Assembly (NCBI GenBank): GCA_026002835.1
Contig: BPGC01000006.1
Span: 37,540-101,539, forward strand
Source: Candidatus Nitrosocaldaceae archaeon
GTDB lineage: Archaea; Thermoproteota; Nitrososphaeria; Nitrososphaerales; Nitrosocaldaceae
Length of the DNA: 64,000 nt
Reading direction: 5' to 3'
Shown here: positions 8,355 to 17,212 of the stretch, piece by piece
Layout of the letters: every line of letters begins with the position of its first letter
How positions within the stretch are numbered: the stretch's first letter is position 1
The notes under the pieces: model-generated
Told to the model about the DNA's origin: nothing
What the model saw: the letters and a program-made list of their open reading frames with translations, nothing else
The model's database searches: none
Position numbers and translations under genes: made by a program

Positions 8355-8663
8355 CTCTCTAAGATATTTTTCTACAGAGATTACTTTATCTTCCATACTT
8401 CTAGGCTTATCTAACCTCTCATCAATTCTAAGTATTATCTCTACTCGCTTTATACCCTCATTGAACAAGGCTTCTCTAGCCTTGTTTATAGCATTGAATA
8501 TAACATCTATATCATTACTCTCGATAAGAGTACCCATTGGTGTTATATTACAATCTATACCTTCTTTCCTTATTGCATCGATAACAATAGCTATATATCT
8601 TCCTAAACTTGTGCTGCCAGTTCCAATAGGTATTATACTCAATTCTGCATGAATTGTATTCAT
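8346..8663 (-). CDS. MTH1187/YkoF-like thiamine-binding protein
   Basis: A 105-residue ferredoxin-like protein of the MTH1187 (DUF77/UPF0045) family. The N-terminal strand HAELSIIPIGTG, the central ITPMGTLIES and the C-terminal strand VEIILRIDERLDKP are the usual signatures. Family members bind thiamine or related pyrimidines and form tetramers. Physiological role is uncertain: sensing, or delivery to a transporter. It is transcribed alone, divergent from the NSS transporter. Confidence 0.85.
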   Translation of the reverse strand: MNTIHAELSIIPIGTGSTSLGRYIAIVIDAIRKEGIDCNITPMGTLIESNDIDVIFNAINKAREALFNEGIKRVEIILRIDERLDKPRSMEDKVISVEKYLRELE

Positions 8664-8702
8664 AATTATAATAATATAGAATAGAATACTTAAGCATTAT
8701 TA

Positions 8703-9992
8703 TTGGGTAGAGAGAGTTGGAGTTCATATAGAGGCTTTATAATAGCATCTATAGCATCAGCAGTAGGATTAGGAAATATCTGGAGATTTCCATATATAGT
8801 AGGTTCTAATGGTGGAGGTGCATTCTTTCTACCATATATAATTATTATATTCACATTTGGTTTAGCTCTAATTACATTAGAACTAGCAGTAGGAAGGTAT
8901 TATCAAACATCAGTAATAGAATGTTTCAAGAGGATCAAACCTAGATTCAAATTTTTAGGAGTAATCGTAGTTACTGTAACATTTGTAATATTAAGTTATT
9001 ATCTAATAATTTTAGGATGGGTATTATCTTATTTCGTAATAATGCTTCTATCTATTAAGATAGATTTCTCAGTATATACGGATTCTTATTATTCTCTTAT
9101 AGCATTCATTGTAACTTTGCTAATTAATTATATTATTCTTAGATCTGGAGTTATGAAAGGCATAGAAAAAGTTAGTAAGATTGGAGTTTATCTTCTATTA
9201 GTATTGATAATACCATTAACTATAATCGGTTTATCATTACCAAACTCTGATCAAGGTTTGGAATTTTATCTAACATTACAACCAGATAAATTACTAGATC
9301 CTCATACTTGGGGTGTTGCATTTGGTCAAGCATTCTTCTCATTAAGTATAGGAGCAGGCATATTACTTACATATAGCAGTTATCTGCATACAAAACAATC
9401 TTTGCTAAAATCATCGTTGATAATAATATCATCTGATTTCTTGATAGCTTTTACTGCAGGTTTGATGATATTTGCTATAGTATTCGCATTTAATATGGAA
9501 CCAGATCAAGGTGCTTCACTAGCATTTGTAGCCATGCCTACAATATTCGCTAACATGGAATATGGAAGTATTATAGGAATGATATTCTTTTTGCTTTTGC
9601 TGATAGCGGGGTTAACATCATCTATATCAATGTTCCAAGTTCCAGTAGCTGCACTAGAAGATTCTTTTGGTTATAATAGAGATAACGCTGTAAAGATTAT
9701 AACATTATTATTACTAGTTGCTGGTTTACCATCAGCATTAAGCTATAGTAATCTACATCTAACTATATTAGATAAACCAGTCCTTGATATTATGGATCAT
9801 CTATTTGGAACATTTGGTATGCCTATATCTGCTGCTATATTTACTATAATAGTCACATGGTTTGGTCCTAAGGATAAGATAATGGAATTGGCTAATATAC
9901 ATGGAAAATCTGCTGATATTATCTTTACTATTGTTAAGATAATTGCTCCAATTCTTATATTTGCTACAATCATAGCACAGATACTAACCTAA
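8703..9992 (+). CDS. Sodium-dependent NSS-family (SLC6-type) transporter
   Basis: A 429-residue protein with about eleven transmembrane helices of the neurotransmitter:sodium symporter family. The unwound first helix motif GLGNIWRFPYIVGSNGGG, which binds Na+ and substrate, is intact. The helix-6/8 serine-rich segments (FFSLSIGAGILLTYSSYL, LIAGLTSSISMFQVP) are also present. Bacterial and archaeal members take up amino acids. Translation probably starts at TTG 8703, with an AT-rich TATA-like ATAATATA about 28 nt upstream. It overlaps the convergent SLC13-type gene by 9 nt. Confidence 0.88.
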   Translation: MGRESWSSYRGFIIASIASAVGLGNIWRFPYIVGSNGGGAFFLPYIIIIFTFGLALITLELAVGRYYQTSVIECFKRIKPRFKFLGVIVVTVTFVILSYYLIILGWVLSYFVIMLLSIKIDFSVYTDSYYSLIAFIVTLLINYIILRSGVMKGIEKVSKIGVYLLLVLIIPLTIIGLSLPNSDQGLEFYLTLQPDKLLDPHTWGVAFGQAFFSLSIGAGILLTYSSYLHTKQSLLKSSLIIISSDFLIAFTAGLMIFAIVFAFNMEPDQGASLAFVAMPTIFANMEYGSIIGMIFFLLLLIAGLTSSISMFQVPVAALEDSFGYNRDNAVKIITLLLLVAGLPSALSYSNLHLTILDKPVLDIMDHLFGTFGMPISAAIFTIIVTWFGPKDKIMELANIHGKSADIIFTIVKIIAPILIFATIIAQILT

Positions 9993-11393
9993 TACTATTG
10001 GTACAAGCAATAATGAGATTATAGTAACTAATATAATTCCTATGATATCTAATGGAAAGCCAGCTTTAGCCATATCCCTTATTGATACATAACCACTACC
10101 AAAGATTATTGCATTTGGTGGAGTGCCAACTGGCATTATGAAACCATATGATGTTGCTAATGTTATAGGAACCATCAAGAGTAAAGGATCTATATTAAGG
10201 TTGGTAGCAATAGCTGCTCCTATAGGCACCAACAATGCTGCTGATGCTGTATTACTCATTATCTCTCCTGTAAATATGGTTATTGCTACTATAATTAGAA
10301 TTATAAGCATGTAATGCATATCTTCAAATGACAAATATTCAGACAGCCATAGATCTAATCCAGTTGTAGTGAATGCGGATGCTAGTGTTAATCCTCCTCC
10401 CATCAATAATAAAACTCCCCAAGGAATCCTTTTTGTATCACTCCATTCTAATACTCTCCCTTCCTTTGATGGTATTATAAATAATGATAAAGCAGATAAT
10501 AATGCTATCATAGAATCATCCACAAATGGAAGATAATCTTTCCATACTAAACCTCTAGTGATCCATGCTAGTGCTGTTATACTGAATACAATTGCTACTA
10601 TCGTCTCATCCCTCTTCATAGCACCTAACTTTTTTAATTCTGCTAAGATTATAGATCTTTCACCTAAGATTGGTTTCTTACTTATCTTAACTCCTATATT
10701 TACAAGATAGAACCATGTTATGATAAGAGATATTATACTTAATGGCACTCCTATCAATAACCATTTACTAAAGCTTATCTCAATATCTAACAATTGTTTT
10801 GATAATGATGCTAAGATAGCATTTGGCGGTGTTCCTATAAGAGTTGCTAATCCTCCTAGACTTGCAGAATATGCAATTGCTAATAATAAACATACAGCAA
10901 ATCTCTTCTTCTCATTAGAATTTATCTGTGCTATTATTGCTAATGCGATAGGAAGCATTAACATAGTAGTAGCGGTATTACTGATCCAAGCACTAAGAGA
11001 TGCTGTAGCTATCATAAATGCACCTATTATATGTTTAGGATTAGTTCCAAATGTTTTTAATATGTTCAAGGCAAAACGCTTATGAAGCATACTCTTCTCT
11101 ATTGATAATGCTATAATGAATCCTCCTAGAAACAAGAATATTATTCTATCAGCATATTTTGTTAATGTATTAGATAATTCATCGGAGTTAGCAAATGGAA
11201 ATATTATTAATGGTAACAGAGCTGTTACATATATAGGAAGAGCTTCAGTTATCCAGAATGTACTCATCAATAATGTAGTTGCTAATACAAGTTTAGCAGG
11301 AAAGTCTAGTTCTAATGGTGAATAGAATACTATAAAGAATAATAATATGCCAAGAATTAATCCAATTCTGCCTATGGTATCTGCTGCTAACAT
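9984..11393 (-). CDS. SLC13/DASS-family anion:Na+ symporter
   Basis: A 469-residue multi-pass protein of the divalent anion:sodium symporter family (di/tricarboxylate, sulphate or phosphate uptake). Both pseudo-symmetric SNT motifs are present (ISNTATTMLMLPIALAI and MSNTASAALLVPIGAAIA). Each is paired with its re-entrant loop (LIGTPPNAILASL and PVGTPPNAIIFGSG). These form the Na+ and carboxylate sites. The substrate cannot be read from the sequence. It begins 1 nt downstream of the aroA stop codon, in the same direction, so it may be read through from the shikimate operon. Confidence 0.88.
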   Translation of the reverse strand: MLAADTIGRIGLILGILLFFIVFYSPLELDFPAKLVLATTLLMSTFWITEALPIYVTALLPLIIFPFANSDELSNTLTKYADRIIFLFLGGFIIALSIEKSMLHKRFALNILKTFGTNPKHIIGAFMIATASLSAWISNTATTMLMLPIALAIIAQINSNEKKRFAVCLLLAIAYSASLGGLATLIGTPPNAILASLSKQLLDIEISFSKWLLIGVPLSIISLIITWFYLVNIGVKISKKPILGERSIILAELKKLGAMKRDETIVAIVFSITALAWITRGLVWKDYLPFVDDSMIALLSALSLFIIPSKEGRVLEWSDTKRIPWGVLLLMGGGLTLASAFTTTGLDLWLSEYLSFEDMHYMLIILIIVAITIFTGEIMSNTASAALLVPIGAAIATNLNIDPLLLMVPITLATSYGFIMPVGTPPNAIIFGSGYVSIRDMAKAGFPLDIIGIILVTIISLLLVPIVLG

Positions 11394-11394
11394 C

Positions 11395-12651
11395 TTAAAG
11401 TATTTCTATCTTAGCTCCTAACCTTCTCATATCATCTACAAAGTTAGGATATGATACATCAACAGATTCCAATCCATCTATTATAGATTGCTCAGTAAGC
11501 ATACCAGCTATAGTAAATACCATAAACAATCTATGATCTCCATGAGCGTTAAGTATAGCATTCTTAATATCTCTAGTATGTATATCTAAACCATCTTCAT
11601 ACTCTTTAACATCGACTCCTAACTTTTGTAATTCCATTGCTAGTATTGCTATTCTATCAGTCTCTTTAACTCTAGCATGCTTTACTCCTCTAATCCTAAC
11701 ATGCTTTGCCTTTAATGATAATATAGCAACCACTGGTAATAGATCTGGAGAATCACTTAGATTAAACTCCGCATCTGATAACTGCTTCTCTCTAACTCTT
11801 ATGCTATTATTATCTATGCTAATATCAGCATCCATATCATTTAATATATCGATAATCTTTGAGTCTGCTTGAGGAAGTGACAAGTCAACATCCTTGATAG
11901 TTACCTCGCCAAGCAATGCTCCAGATGCTAATAATATTGCGATACTAGAAAAGTCTGGAGGAATTCTAAAATCAGTTGGTTTGTATCTTTGTCTTTTAAT
12001 GTAATAAGTTTTATAATTATCATTATCTATACTAACATTAAATCTATTCATTACTGCTAATGTAGCATCTATGTAAGGCTTAGATACCTGCTCTCCATTA
12101 ACATTTATGATAACATCGTTCTTAGCATAGATGGAAGATATAAGCAGAGATGATATGAATTGGCTTGATACGCTTCCATCTATAGTAGCAACTCCCCCTT
12201 TTATACCTCCTCCATAAACAGTTACTGGAGGTTTGCCATCATTGGATGAGCATTTAACTCCTAATTGGCTTAGAGCATCAAGCAAAGGTTTCATAGGACG
12301 TTTCCTTAAACTCTCATCACCAGTTAGTATAGTCTTACCTTCTTTTACTAATGCTGACATTGCAGTAGCAATTCTTATTGTAGTGCCAGAGTTCTGAGCA
12401 TCTATAGTTCTATCTCCAGCATCGAACTCATATCTACCATTTATTATTAGATCTTTCCTATTAGTAATATAAGCACCTAGAGTTTTGCAAGCGTTAATAG
12501 TTGCTAATGTATCTCTACTAAACAATGGATCTATTATCTTAGATGAGCCTTCAGTCAAACTTGCTATTGCTACTGCTCTATGAGTATAACTCTTGCTTGA
12601 TGGCGGTTTTATAACTCCATTAATACTAGATTTGTATACTCTAACCTTCAT
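11395..12651 (-). CDS. aroA: 3-phosphoshikimate 1-carboxyvinyltransferase (EPSP synthase)
   Basis: A 418-residue enzyme that condenses phosphoenolpyruvate with shikimate-3-phosphate. Seen are the N-terminal PPSSKSYTHRAVAIASL, NSGTTIRIATAMSAL, SLRKRPMKPLLDAL with the PEP-binding arginine, VSSQFISSLLISS, and the C-terminal RVKETDRIAILAMEL and DHRLFMVFTIAG. Length is normal. It is the fourth gene of aroD-aroE-aroK-aroA, and its ATG overlaps the aroK stop (ATGA). Confidence 0.96.
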   Translation of the reverse strand: MKVRVYKSSINGVIKPPSSKSYTHRAVAIASLTEGSSKIIDPLFSRDTLATINACKTLGAYITNRKDLIINGRYEFDAGDRTIDAQNSGTTIRIATAMSALVKEGKTILTGDESLRKRPMKPLLDALSQLGVKCSSNDGKPPVTVYGGGIKGGVATIDGSVSSQFISSLLISSIYAKNDVIINVNGEQVSKPYIDATLAVMNRFNVSIDNDNYKTYYIKRQRYKPTDFRIPPDFSSIAILLASGALLGEVTIKDVDLSLPQADSKIIDILNDMDADISIDNNSIRVREKQLSDAEFNLSDSPDLLPVVAILSLKAKHVRIRGVKHARVKETDRIAILAMELQKLGVDVKEYEDGLDIHTRDIKNAILNAHGDHRLFMVFTIAGMLTEQSIIDGLESVDVSYPNFVDDMRRLGAKIEIL

Positions 12652-13478
12652 TCTATAACATCAACCCTAGCCTTGTTGTTATTAGTTCTAGTTGTTATTA
12701 TCTTGCCATATTTAGATAATTTACCTTCTATACCATCATTATGAGTTATTACAGCTATAGCTGGTCCATTCCCACTAACACTAGCAGCCATTGCTCCTGC
12801 TTCCATAGCCTCTTTAATAGGCTTATATGGTATGCCAAGGATTGATGCTACTAGCACACCATTAAGTATCATAGCTTCCCAATATCTTCCTTCTTTAGCT
12901 AATCTGACTGGCTCTTCAAATAGATTTGCTAACCTTCTTAATCTCAATGGATCTGATCTCTTTATATTATCTGGCAATAATATTATAACATTTAGATCGT
13001 CTGCTCTCTCATGTCTAATTATCTTTCTAGCATAATTATCAGTAACTACAAACCCTCCAAAGTAACTTGCAGATGCATCGTCAAATGCTCCAGTAATACT
13101 AACCTTAGCTGCAAGACTAGCATCTATGCCATAATTTATAACCTCAAAATCATCATACTCTTCCTTAATCAATCTAGTAAGCGCTAAACTCAATGCATTA
13201 GATACAGCACTAGAACTCTTCAGACCATAACTTGAAGGAATACTTGATCTCAACTCAATCTTCAGACAATTCTTTTCTAGTAACTCTTTTGGTATTATTC
13301 TAGCAATTATCTCTTTAATTAATTGATTATTCTGCTTATTATCAATCTTTATACCTTTTCCAGATGATAGTTCAACATCTGCTACAACATTCAAACCTAC
13401 CCCTAGTGTAGCACCTATCCCTAATGGTATAGCATTTACTATAGATATTGCTCCATATGCTATGCTCCTAACTCTCAA
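12648..13478 (-). CDS. aroK: Archaeal (GHMP-type) shikimate kinase
   Basis: A 276-residue kinase of the GHMP superfamily. This is the archaeal replacement for the bacterial P-loop shikimate kinase and makes shikimate-3-phosphate. The ATP-binding loop is RSSIPSSYGLKSSSAVSNAL (about residues 77-96), and the C-terminal GHMP motif is AAMAASVSGNGPAIAVITH. The start is a TTG that overlaps the aroE stop codon (TTGA), typical of translational coupling inside this operon. Confidence 0.93.
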   Translation of the reverse strand: MRVRSIAYGAISIVNAIPLGIGATLGVGLNVVADVELSSGKGIKIDNKQNNQLIKEIIARIIPKELLEKNCLKIELRSSIPSSYGLKSSSAVSNALSLALTRLIKEEYDDFEVINYGIDASLAAKVSITGAFDDASASYFGGFVVTDNYARKIIRHERADDLNVIILLPDNIKRSDPLRLRRLANLFEEPVRLAKEGRYWEAMILNGVLVASILGIPYKPIKEAMEAGAMAASVSGNGPAIAVITHNDGIEGKLSKYGKIITTRTNNNKARVDVIE

Positions 13479-14305
13479 CCAAATCCACCTAATAATGCCA
13501 TCTTCATAACATCTCTAGGTGCTTCTATACCAAGCCATATCTCAAATGCTTTAGCTCCTTGCTCTAACAACATCTCATAACCATATATGATCTTAGCATT
13601 AGCGCTCATAGCCTCTTCTATTAGGGGAGTATTCATTGGCCTATATACAATATCATAAACTATAGAATCTGGATTTATATTCTCAGAAGGTATTATACTA
13701 GGCTCGTATTTCATACCTAAAGGAGTAGCATTAACTATAAGATAAGAGTCATAGGAATAATCCTTAGCTTCCTCCAATCCTATAAATTTAATATCAAACT
13801 TTACATCAATGCTTGATTTTAGATCATCTATCAATCTTCTAGCCTTATCTATGCTTCTATTAGCAATTATCAACCTATTGATCTTTTCATCTGCTAATGC
13901 TACAATTATAGCTCTAGCAGCCCCACCAGCTCCTAGTAACAAAACATCCTTATCCTTTAATGAGATATTTCTATCCTTGATAGGTTTTATGAAGCCATGT
14001 ATATCTGTATTATAGCCTATCATTGTATCATCTTTTATATCTACAGTATTGACAGCATTTGCTAATATACTACTCTTATCCAACTTATCTAAATATTGCA
14101 TGATAGCAACTTTATGTGGCATAGTTACATTGAATCCAGCAATTCTTGTTGCTTTTATAGATTTTATAGCTGCATCTAATTCTCCAACTCTAACTCTCAT
14201 AGCAATATATATACAATCTAAATTAAGTATTCTAAATGCTGCATTATGCATAGCTGGAGATAATGAATGATCTATAGGATCTCCTATAACACAATATGTC
14301 TTCAT
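13475..14305 (-). CDS. aroE: Shikimate dehydrogenase
   Basis: A 276-residue NADP-dependent reductase of 3-dehydroshikimate. The N-terminal KTYCVIGDPIDHSLSPAMHNAA, catalytic lysine in VTMPHKVAIMQYLD and the partner aspartate in GYNTDIHGF are all present. The nucleotide fold is LLLGAGGAARAIIVALA with the NADP-selective NRSIDKARR. I chose the ATG at 14305 because the family protein begins MKTYCVIGDP; a TTG two codons earlier is also possible. It lies 30 nt after aroD and overlaps aroK. Confidence 0.95.
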   Translation of the reverse strand: MKTYCVIGDPIDHSLSPAMHNAAFRILNLDCIYIAMRVRVGELDAAIKSIKATRIAGFNVTMPHKVAIMQYLDKLDKSSILANAVNTVDIKDDTMIGYNTDIHGFIKPIKDRNISLKDKDVLLLGAGGAARAIIVALADEKINRLIIANRSIDKARRLIDDLKSSIDVKFDIKFIGLEEAKDYSYDSYLIVNATPLGMKYEPSIIPSENINPDSIVYDIVYRPMNTPLIEEAMSANAKIIYGYEMLLEQGAKAFEIWLGIEAPRDVMKMALLGGFG

Positions 14306-14335
14306 GATCAAAAGTTTAACTAAACCAATTATAAA

Positions 14336-15037
14336 TCAAGCTATTGCTTCATCTATTATATTTATAACTCTGTTGAGTATTACCTCATCTATTCTTATTC
14401 TTTTTACTGCTTCTTTTAGATGATCTATCTGCAATTGTCCAGGTGCTATTGGTTTATCTAAAGTTGCATAAGTAAATGGAGAACCATAAAGCATGCTCAA
14501 CACTCTAGATGCCATACCTAACTCTCCCATGCAAAATGCCACAAGTTTTTCATCATTAATATGGTTATATAGGCTTAGTACAGTTATATTATCTATTATA
14601 TTCTTTGCAAAAGTTATTATTTTTATATTTTTACTGAAATGCATCATATCGTTCATTTTTTTATATAATTCATCTTGACTAGGAGTATATTCAAAATTAT
14701 GCCAAGAGACAAGTATATTATCAGCATCAAATTTATGCTCTAAGAGTGTATTATATTCTATATCAACAAGCATTGGTTTTACCTCTATTAACCTTTCAAG
14801 TATTCTTATTCTCTCTTCTTCATTTCCTTCAAATTTACCCCCTTCATCTTTCCTTCTACAAGTGAATATAGCTCTATCTTTGATGCTAGATGCTATCTCT
14901 ATAGCTTTGTCGATCTCACTCTTGCTTGTATAATCAAACCTTATCTCTACTAGATCTGCTTTCTTTAATGCTAGATCTATAACCTCTTTTAATGATCTCT
15001 GACTATTAGCAGCTATAGATACGCAAGTTTTGCTCAT
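14336..15037 (-). CDS. aroD: 3-dehydroquinate dehydratase, type I
   Basis: A 233-residue class I (Schiff-base) dehydroquinase. Recognisable parts are DLVEIRFDYTSKSEIDKAI, IFTCRRKDEGGKFEGNEEER, the catalytic histidine in LVSWHNFEYTPS, and the late GMASRVLSMLYGSPFTYATL with APGQL. The ATG at 15037 is preferred over a TTG four codons upstream because a TATA-like box is centred 26 nt upstream of it. It is the first gene of the shikimate operon. The earlier enzymes (aroB or its archaeal replacement) are not in the window. Confidence 0.93.
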   Translation of the reverse strand: MSKTCVSIAANSQRSLKEVIDLALKKADLVEIRFDYTSKSEIDKAIEIASSIKDRAIFTCRRKDEGGKFEGNEEERIRILERLIEVKPMLVDIEYNTLLEHKFDADNILVSWHNFEYTPSQDELYKKMNDMMHFSKNIKIITFAKNIIDNITVLSLYNHINDEKLVAFCMGELGMASRVLSMLYGSPFTYATLDKPIAPGQLQIDHLKEAVKRIRIDEVILNRVINIIDEAIA

Positions 15038-15058
15038 ACCATCTATCAATTACTATGG

Positions 15059-15068
15059 TATTTAAAAA
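15059..15068 (-). promoter_or_regulatory. TATA-like box of the shikimate operon
   Basis: On the minus strand this reads TTTTTAAATA, centred about 26 nt upstream of the ATG at 15037. It predicts a leaderless transcript and supports the chosen aroD start. Confidence 0.5.
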
Positions 15069-15202
15069 CGTTTTACACAAATTATAACGTATTTTAGATA
15101 CAAAATAATAACTTGTTCTAAAGATATAAATAGAGATGGCTAGAGAGATCAAGGACTAGTTTTGCCATAACAATTAAATCATCTATATTTACAGTTAACG
15201 CT

Positions 15203-15703
15203 ATGAAAGGGAAGAATTATAGAGCTCCAGTAGGAATGCCATATGTTAGGAAGGAGTATATAGCTGGTAATCCTGGATTAAAGATAGCCAAATTTACTAG
15301 TGGTAATTCTAGTAATGATTATGATTATAAACTAGAACTTGTGGCAGATGGAGTAGCACAGATAAGACAGAATGCATTGGAAGCATGTAGACTAGCAGCT
15401 AACAAAACTTTAGCATCTGAGGTAGGAGAATCTGCATTCTTTAGTGTATTAAAACTGTATCCTCACGTTATCCTTAGAGAGAATAAGATGATAGCAGCAG
15501 CAGGTGCAGATAGATTACAAGAAGGCATGAGAAGAGCATTTGGTAAAGCTGTTGGAAGAGCAGCTAGAGTAAAACATGGTCAGACTATAATTGAGATATA
15601 TACTAAGGAGAATGCATTAGAAGCAGCAAAAGAAGCATTAAGAACAGCTGGCAGTAAGTTACCAATAAAGACATCAGTAAAAATTACTAAATTAAAAAAT
15701 TGA
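15203..15703 (+). CDS. rpl10e: 50S ribosomal protein L10e / L16 (uL16)
   Basis: A 166-residue archaeal uL16, which sits near the peptidyl-transferase and 5S rRNA region. Family segments include KGKNYRAPVGMPYVRKEYI, QIRQNALEACRLAANK, the basic loop LQEGMRRAFGKAVGRAARVKHGQ shared with the tip that approaches the A-site, and VLKLYPHVILRENKM. It is monocistronic, divergent from aroD, with 165 nt of AT-rich intergenic DNA between them. It is convergent with the surface-protein gene 7 nt downstream. Confidence 0.96.
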   Translation: MKGKNYRAPVGMPYVRKEYIAGNPGLKIAKFTSGNSSNDYDYKLELVADGVAQIRQNALEACRLAANKTLASEVGESAFFSVLKLYPHVILRENKMIAAAGADRLQEGMRRAFGKAVGRAARVKHGQTIIEIYTKENALEAAKEALRTAGSKLPIKTSVKITKLKN

Positions 15704-15710
15704 TTTGAGA

Positions 15711-17135
15711 TTAGATTCTTATCATATTATTTCTTCTTAGCATTAGTATAGCAGTTATCATACCTATGCTTATTATCAATATAGCTACTGGGAACTCTGG
15801 GACTACACTAATGCTAGTCTCTGCAGTACCAGCTACGCTAGTATCTATCCTCTGAACAGAGAAGCCTGTGCCAATTATATTAACTTGCATAGTTACCATT
15901 CCTTCCTTCTCAAACATATGCCTTATTACATCAATTCCTTCTGGCGTGTATCTATCTTGTTCTAATATAACATTCCCTTCTTCATCGAAGAATTTTATGT
16001 TATAGCGTATGTCTCTCAATAATGCGTTTGTATCAGCATTAAAGAATGTCAATCTTATCTCGCTCTCTTGTTGAGGAAATATACCTTGCTCAGGCCATTG
16101 TGCTATAACCTTAACCTTTCCATTATCTGCTAACAATTGTACAGACTGTAATCCAGCCTCTCCATTGGTACTCTCCTTTGGCACTAACTTAAATATCATC
16201 TTATCTGGTATCTCTCCACTAGCAGCTATCTGTTGTCTTATCTCTTGCAGTGTTTGGGTATTCAATATAAAGTGAGCTATCAATTTATCTTCAAAAGTAT
16301 AAGGATCAACTAGAATCGCTCTCCCTTCTACCTTAACACCATTAACATAACCATCAAACTGTCCACTAGCAGCAATTGGTAGATCTTTTGGCATTATTAT
16401 CTCTTCATGAACTAATGGGACTAGACTTATATACTGCTCATCCCAGTTGAATGGCATCTCAAATAATAATGCATTCTCTTCTGGATCATATGCTAGTTTC
16501 TCTACTGTATCATAATAAGTTCTTACAGTAATTGGATACTCTTTATCTGCTACCGCTATATTAAATACATCATCTTCAGCAACACTAATCCATGTATCAA
16601 ACCTTAAAGGAACTTCTAGTAATTGTTTAGTTGTAAATGCTGATCTGATCTCTGCACTTATCTTATATAATCCTCCATCAGTAAAGATTGGACCATCTAC
16701 TCTTATTGGAGCTCCTCTATTGTAATATGCCCCTAACTGTGGTTCTATCTCTCCATAAATCTGGAAACCTTCTCTCTCTACTGGATTAACCTCAAACTTC
16801 ACTTCACCACTTGGATCATAGAACCATCCATTCAATAATATCTTATTATCCTTCTCTATTGTTACTCTCATAGTAACTTCTGGTATATTCTGATTTGTAT
16901 CAGCATCAAAGAATCTTACACTAATTAATGGTCTGACACCTTCCTCTAGATTGAATAATGCCAAGTCTTGAGGTTCTATCCTAGTCTCTACTGTAACATT
17001 TTGTCCGGCAAAACTTACTGCTGGTGCTACATCACCTCCTAGACCATGTCCATATGCTTTATTTGGAATTATCGCTATTGTTGATACTAGTATCATAGCT
17101 GTCAATGCATATACTATATATGCCCTAGCCTTCAT
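15711..17135 (-). CDS. Exported PEFG-CTERM-like surface protein A
   Basis: A 474-residue secreted protein. It has a signal peptide (hydrophobic residues 8-26, ending KAYGHG) and a long extracellular beta-rich region with Ig-like repeats. The tail SVVPEFPVAILIISIGMITA followed by MLRR is a PEFG-CTERM-like sorting signal: PEF motif, transmembrane helix, basic cluster. This tail is characteristic of Nitrososphaerota surface proteins processed by an archaeosortase. It is 77 nt downstream of a paralogue of nearly equal length (17213-18628), with matching HGLG start and VDGPIFTDGGLYK-type segments. Ligand and function unknown. Confidence 0.8.
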   Translation of the reverse strand: MKARAYIVYALTAMILVSTIAIIPNKAYGHGLGGDVAPAVSFAGQNVTVETRIEPQDLALFNLEEGVRPLISVRFFDADTNQNIPEVTMRVTIEKDNKILLNGWFYDPSGEVKFEVNPVEREGFQIYGEIEPQLGAYYNRGAPIRVDGPIFTDGGLYKISAEIRSAFTTKQLLEVPLRFDTWISVAEDDVFNIAVADKEYPITVRTYYDTVEKLAYDPEENALLFEMPFNWDEQYISLVPLVHEEIIMPKDLPIAASGQFDGYVNGVKVEGRAILVDPYTFEDKLIAHFILNTQTLQEIRQQIAASGEIPDKMIFKLVPKESTNGEAGLQSVQLLADNGKVKVIAQWPEQGIFPQQESEIRLTFFNADTNALLRDIRYNIKFFDEEGNVILEQDRYTPEGIDVIRHMFEKEGMVTMQVNIIGTGFSVQRIDTSVAGTAETSISVVPEFPVAILIISIGMITAILMLRRNNMIRI

Positions 17136-17212
17136 TAATTCAATTCTAACATTACTTACTAATAATTGTTATCCATTGTTTATCAAAAAAAGAGGTTGAG
17201 ATCTATCTATTT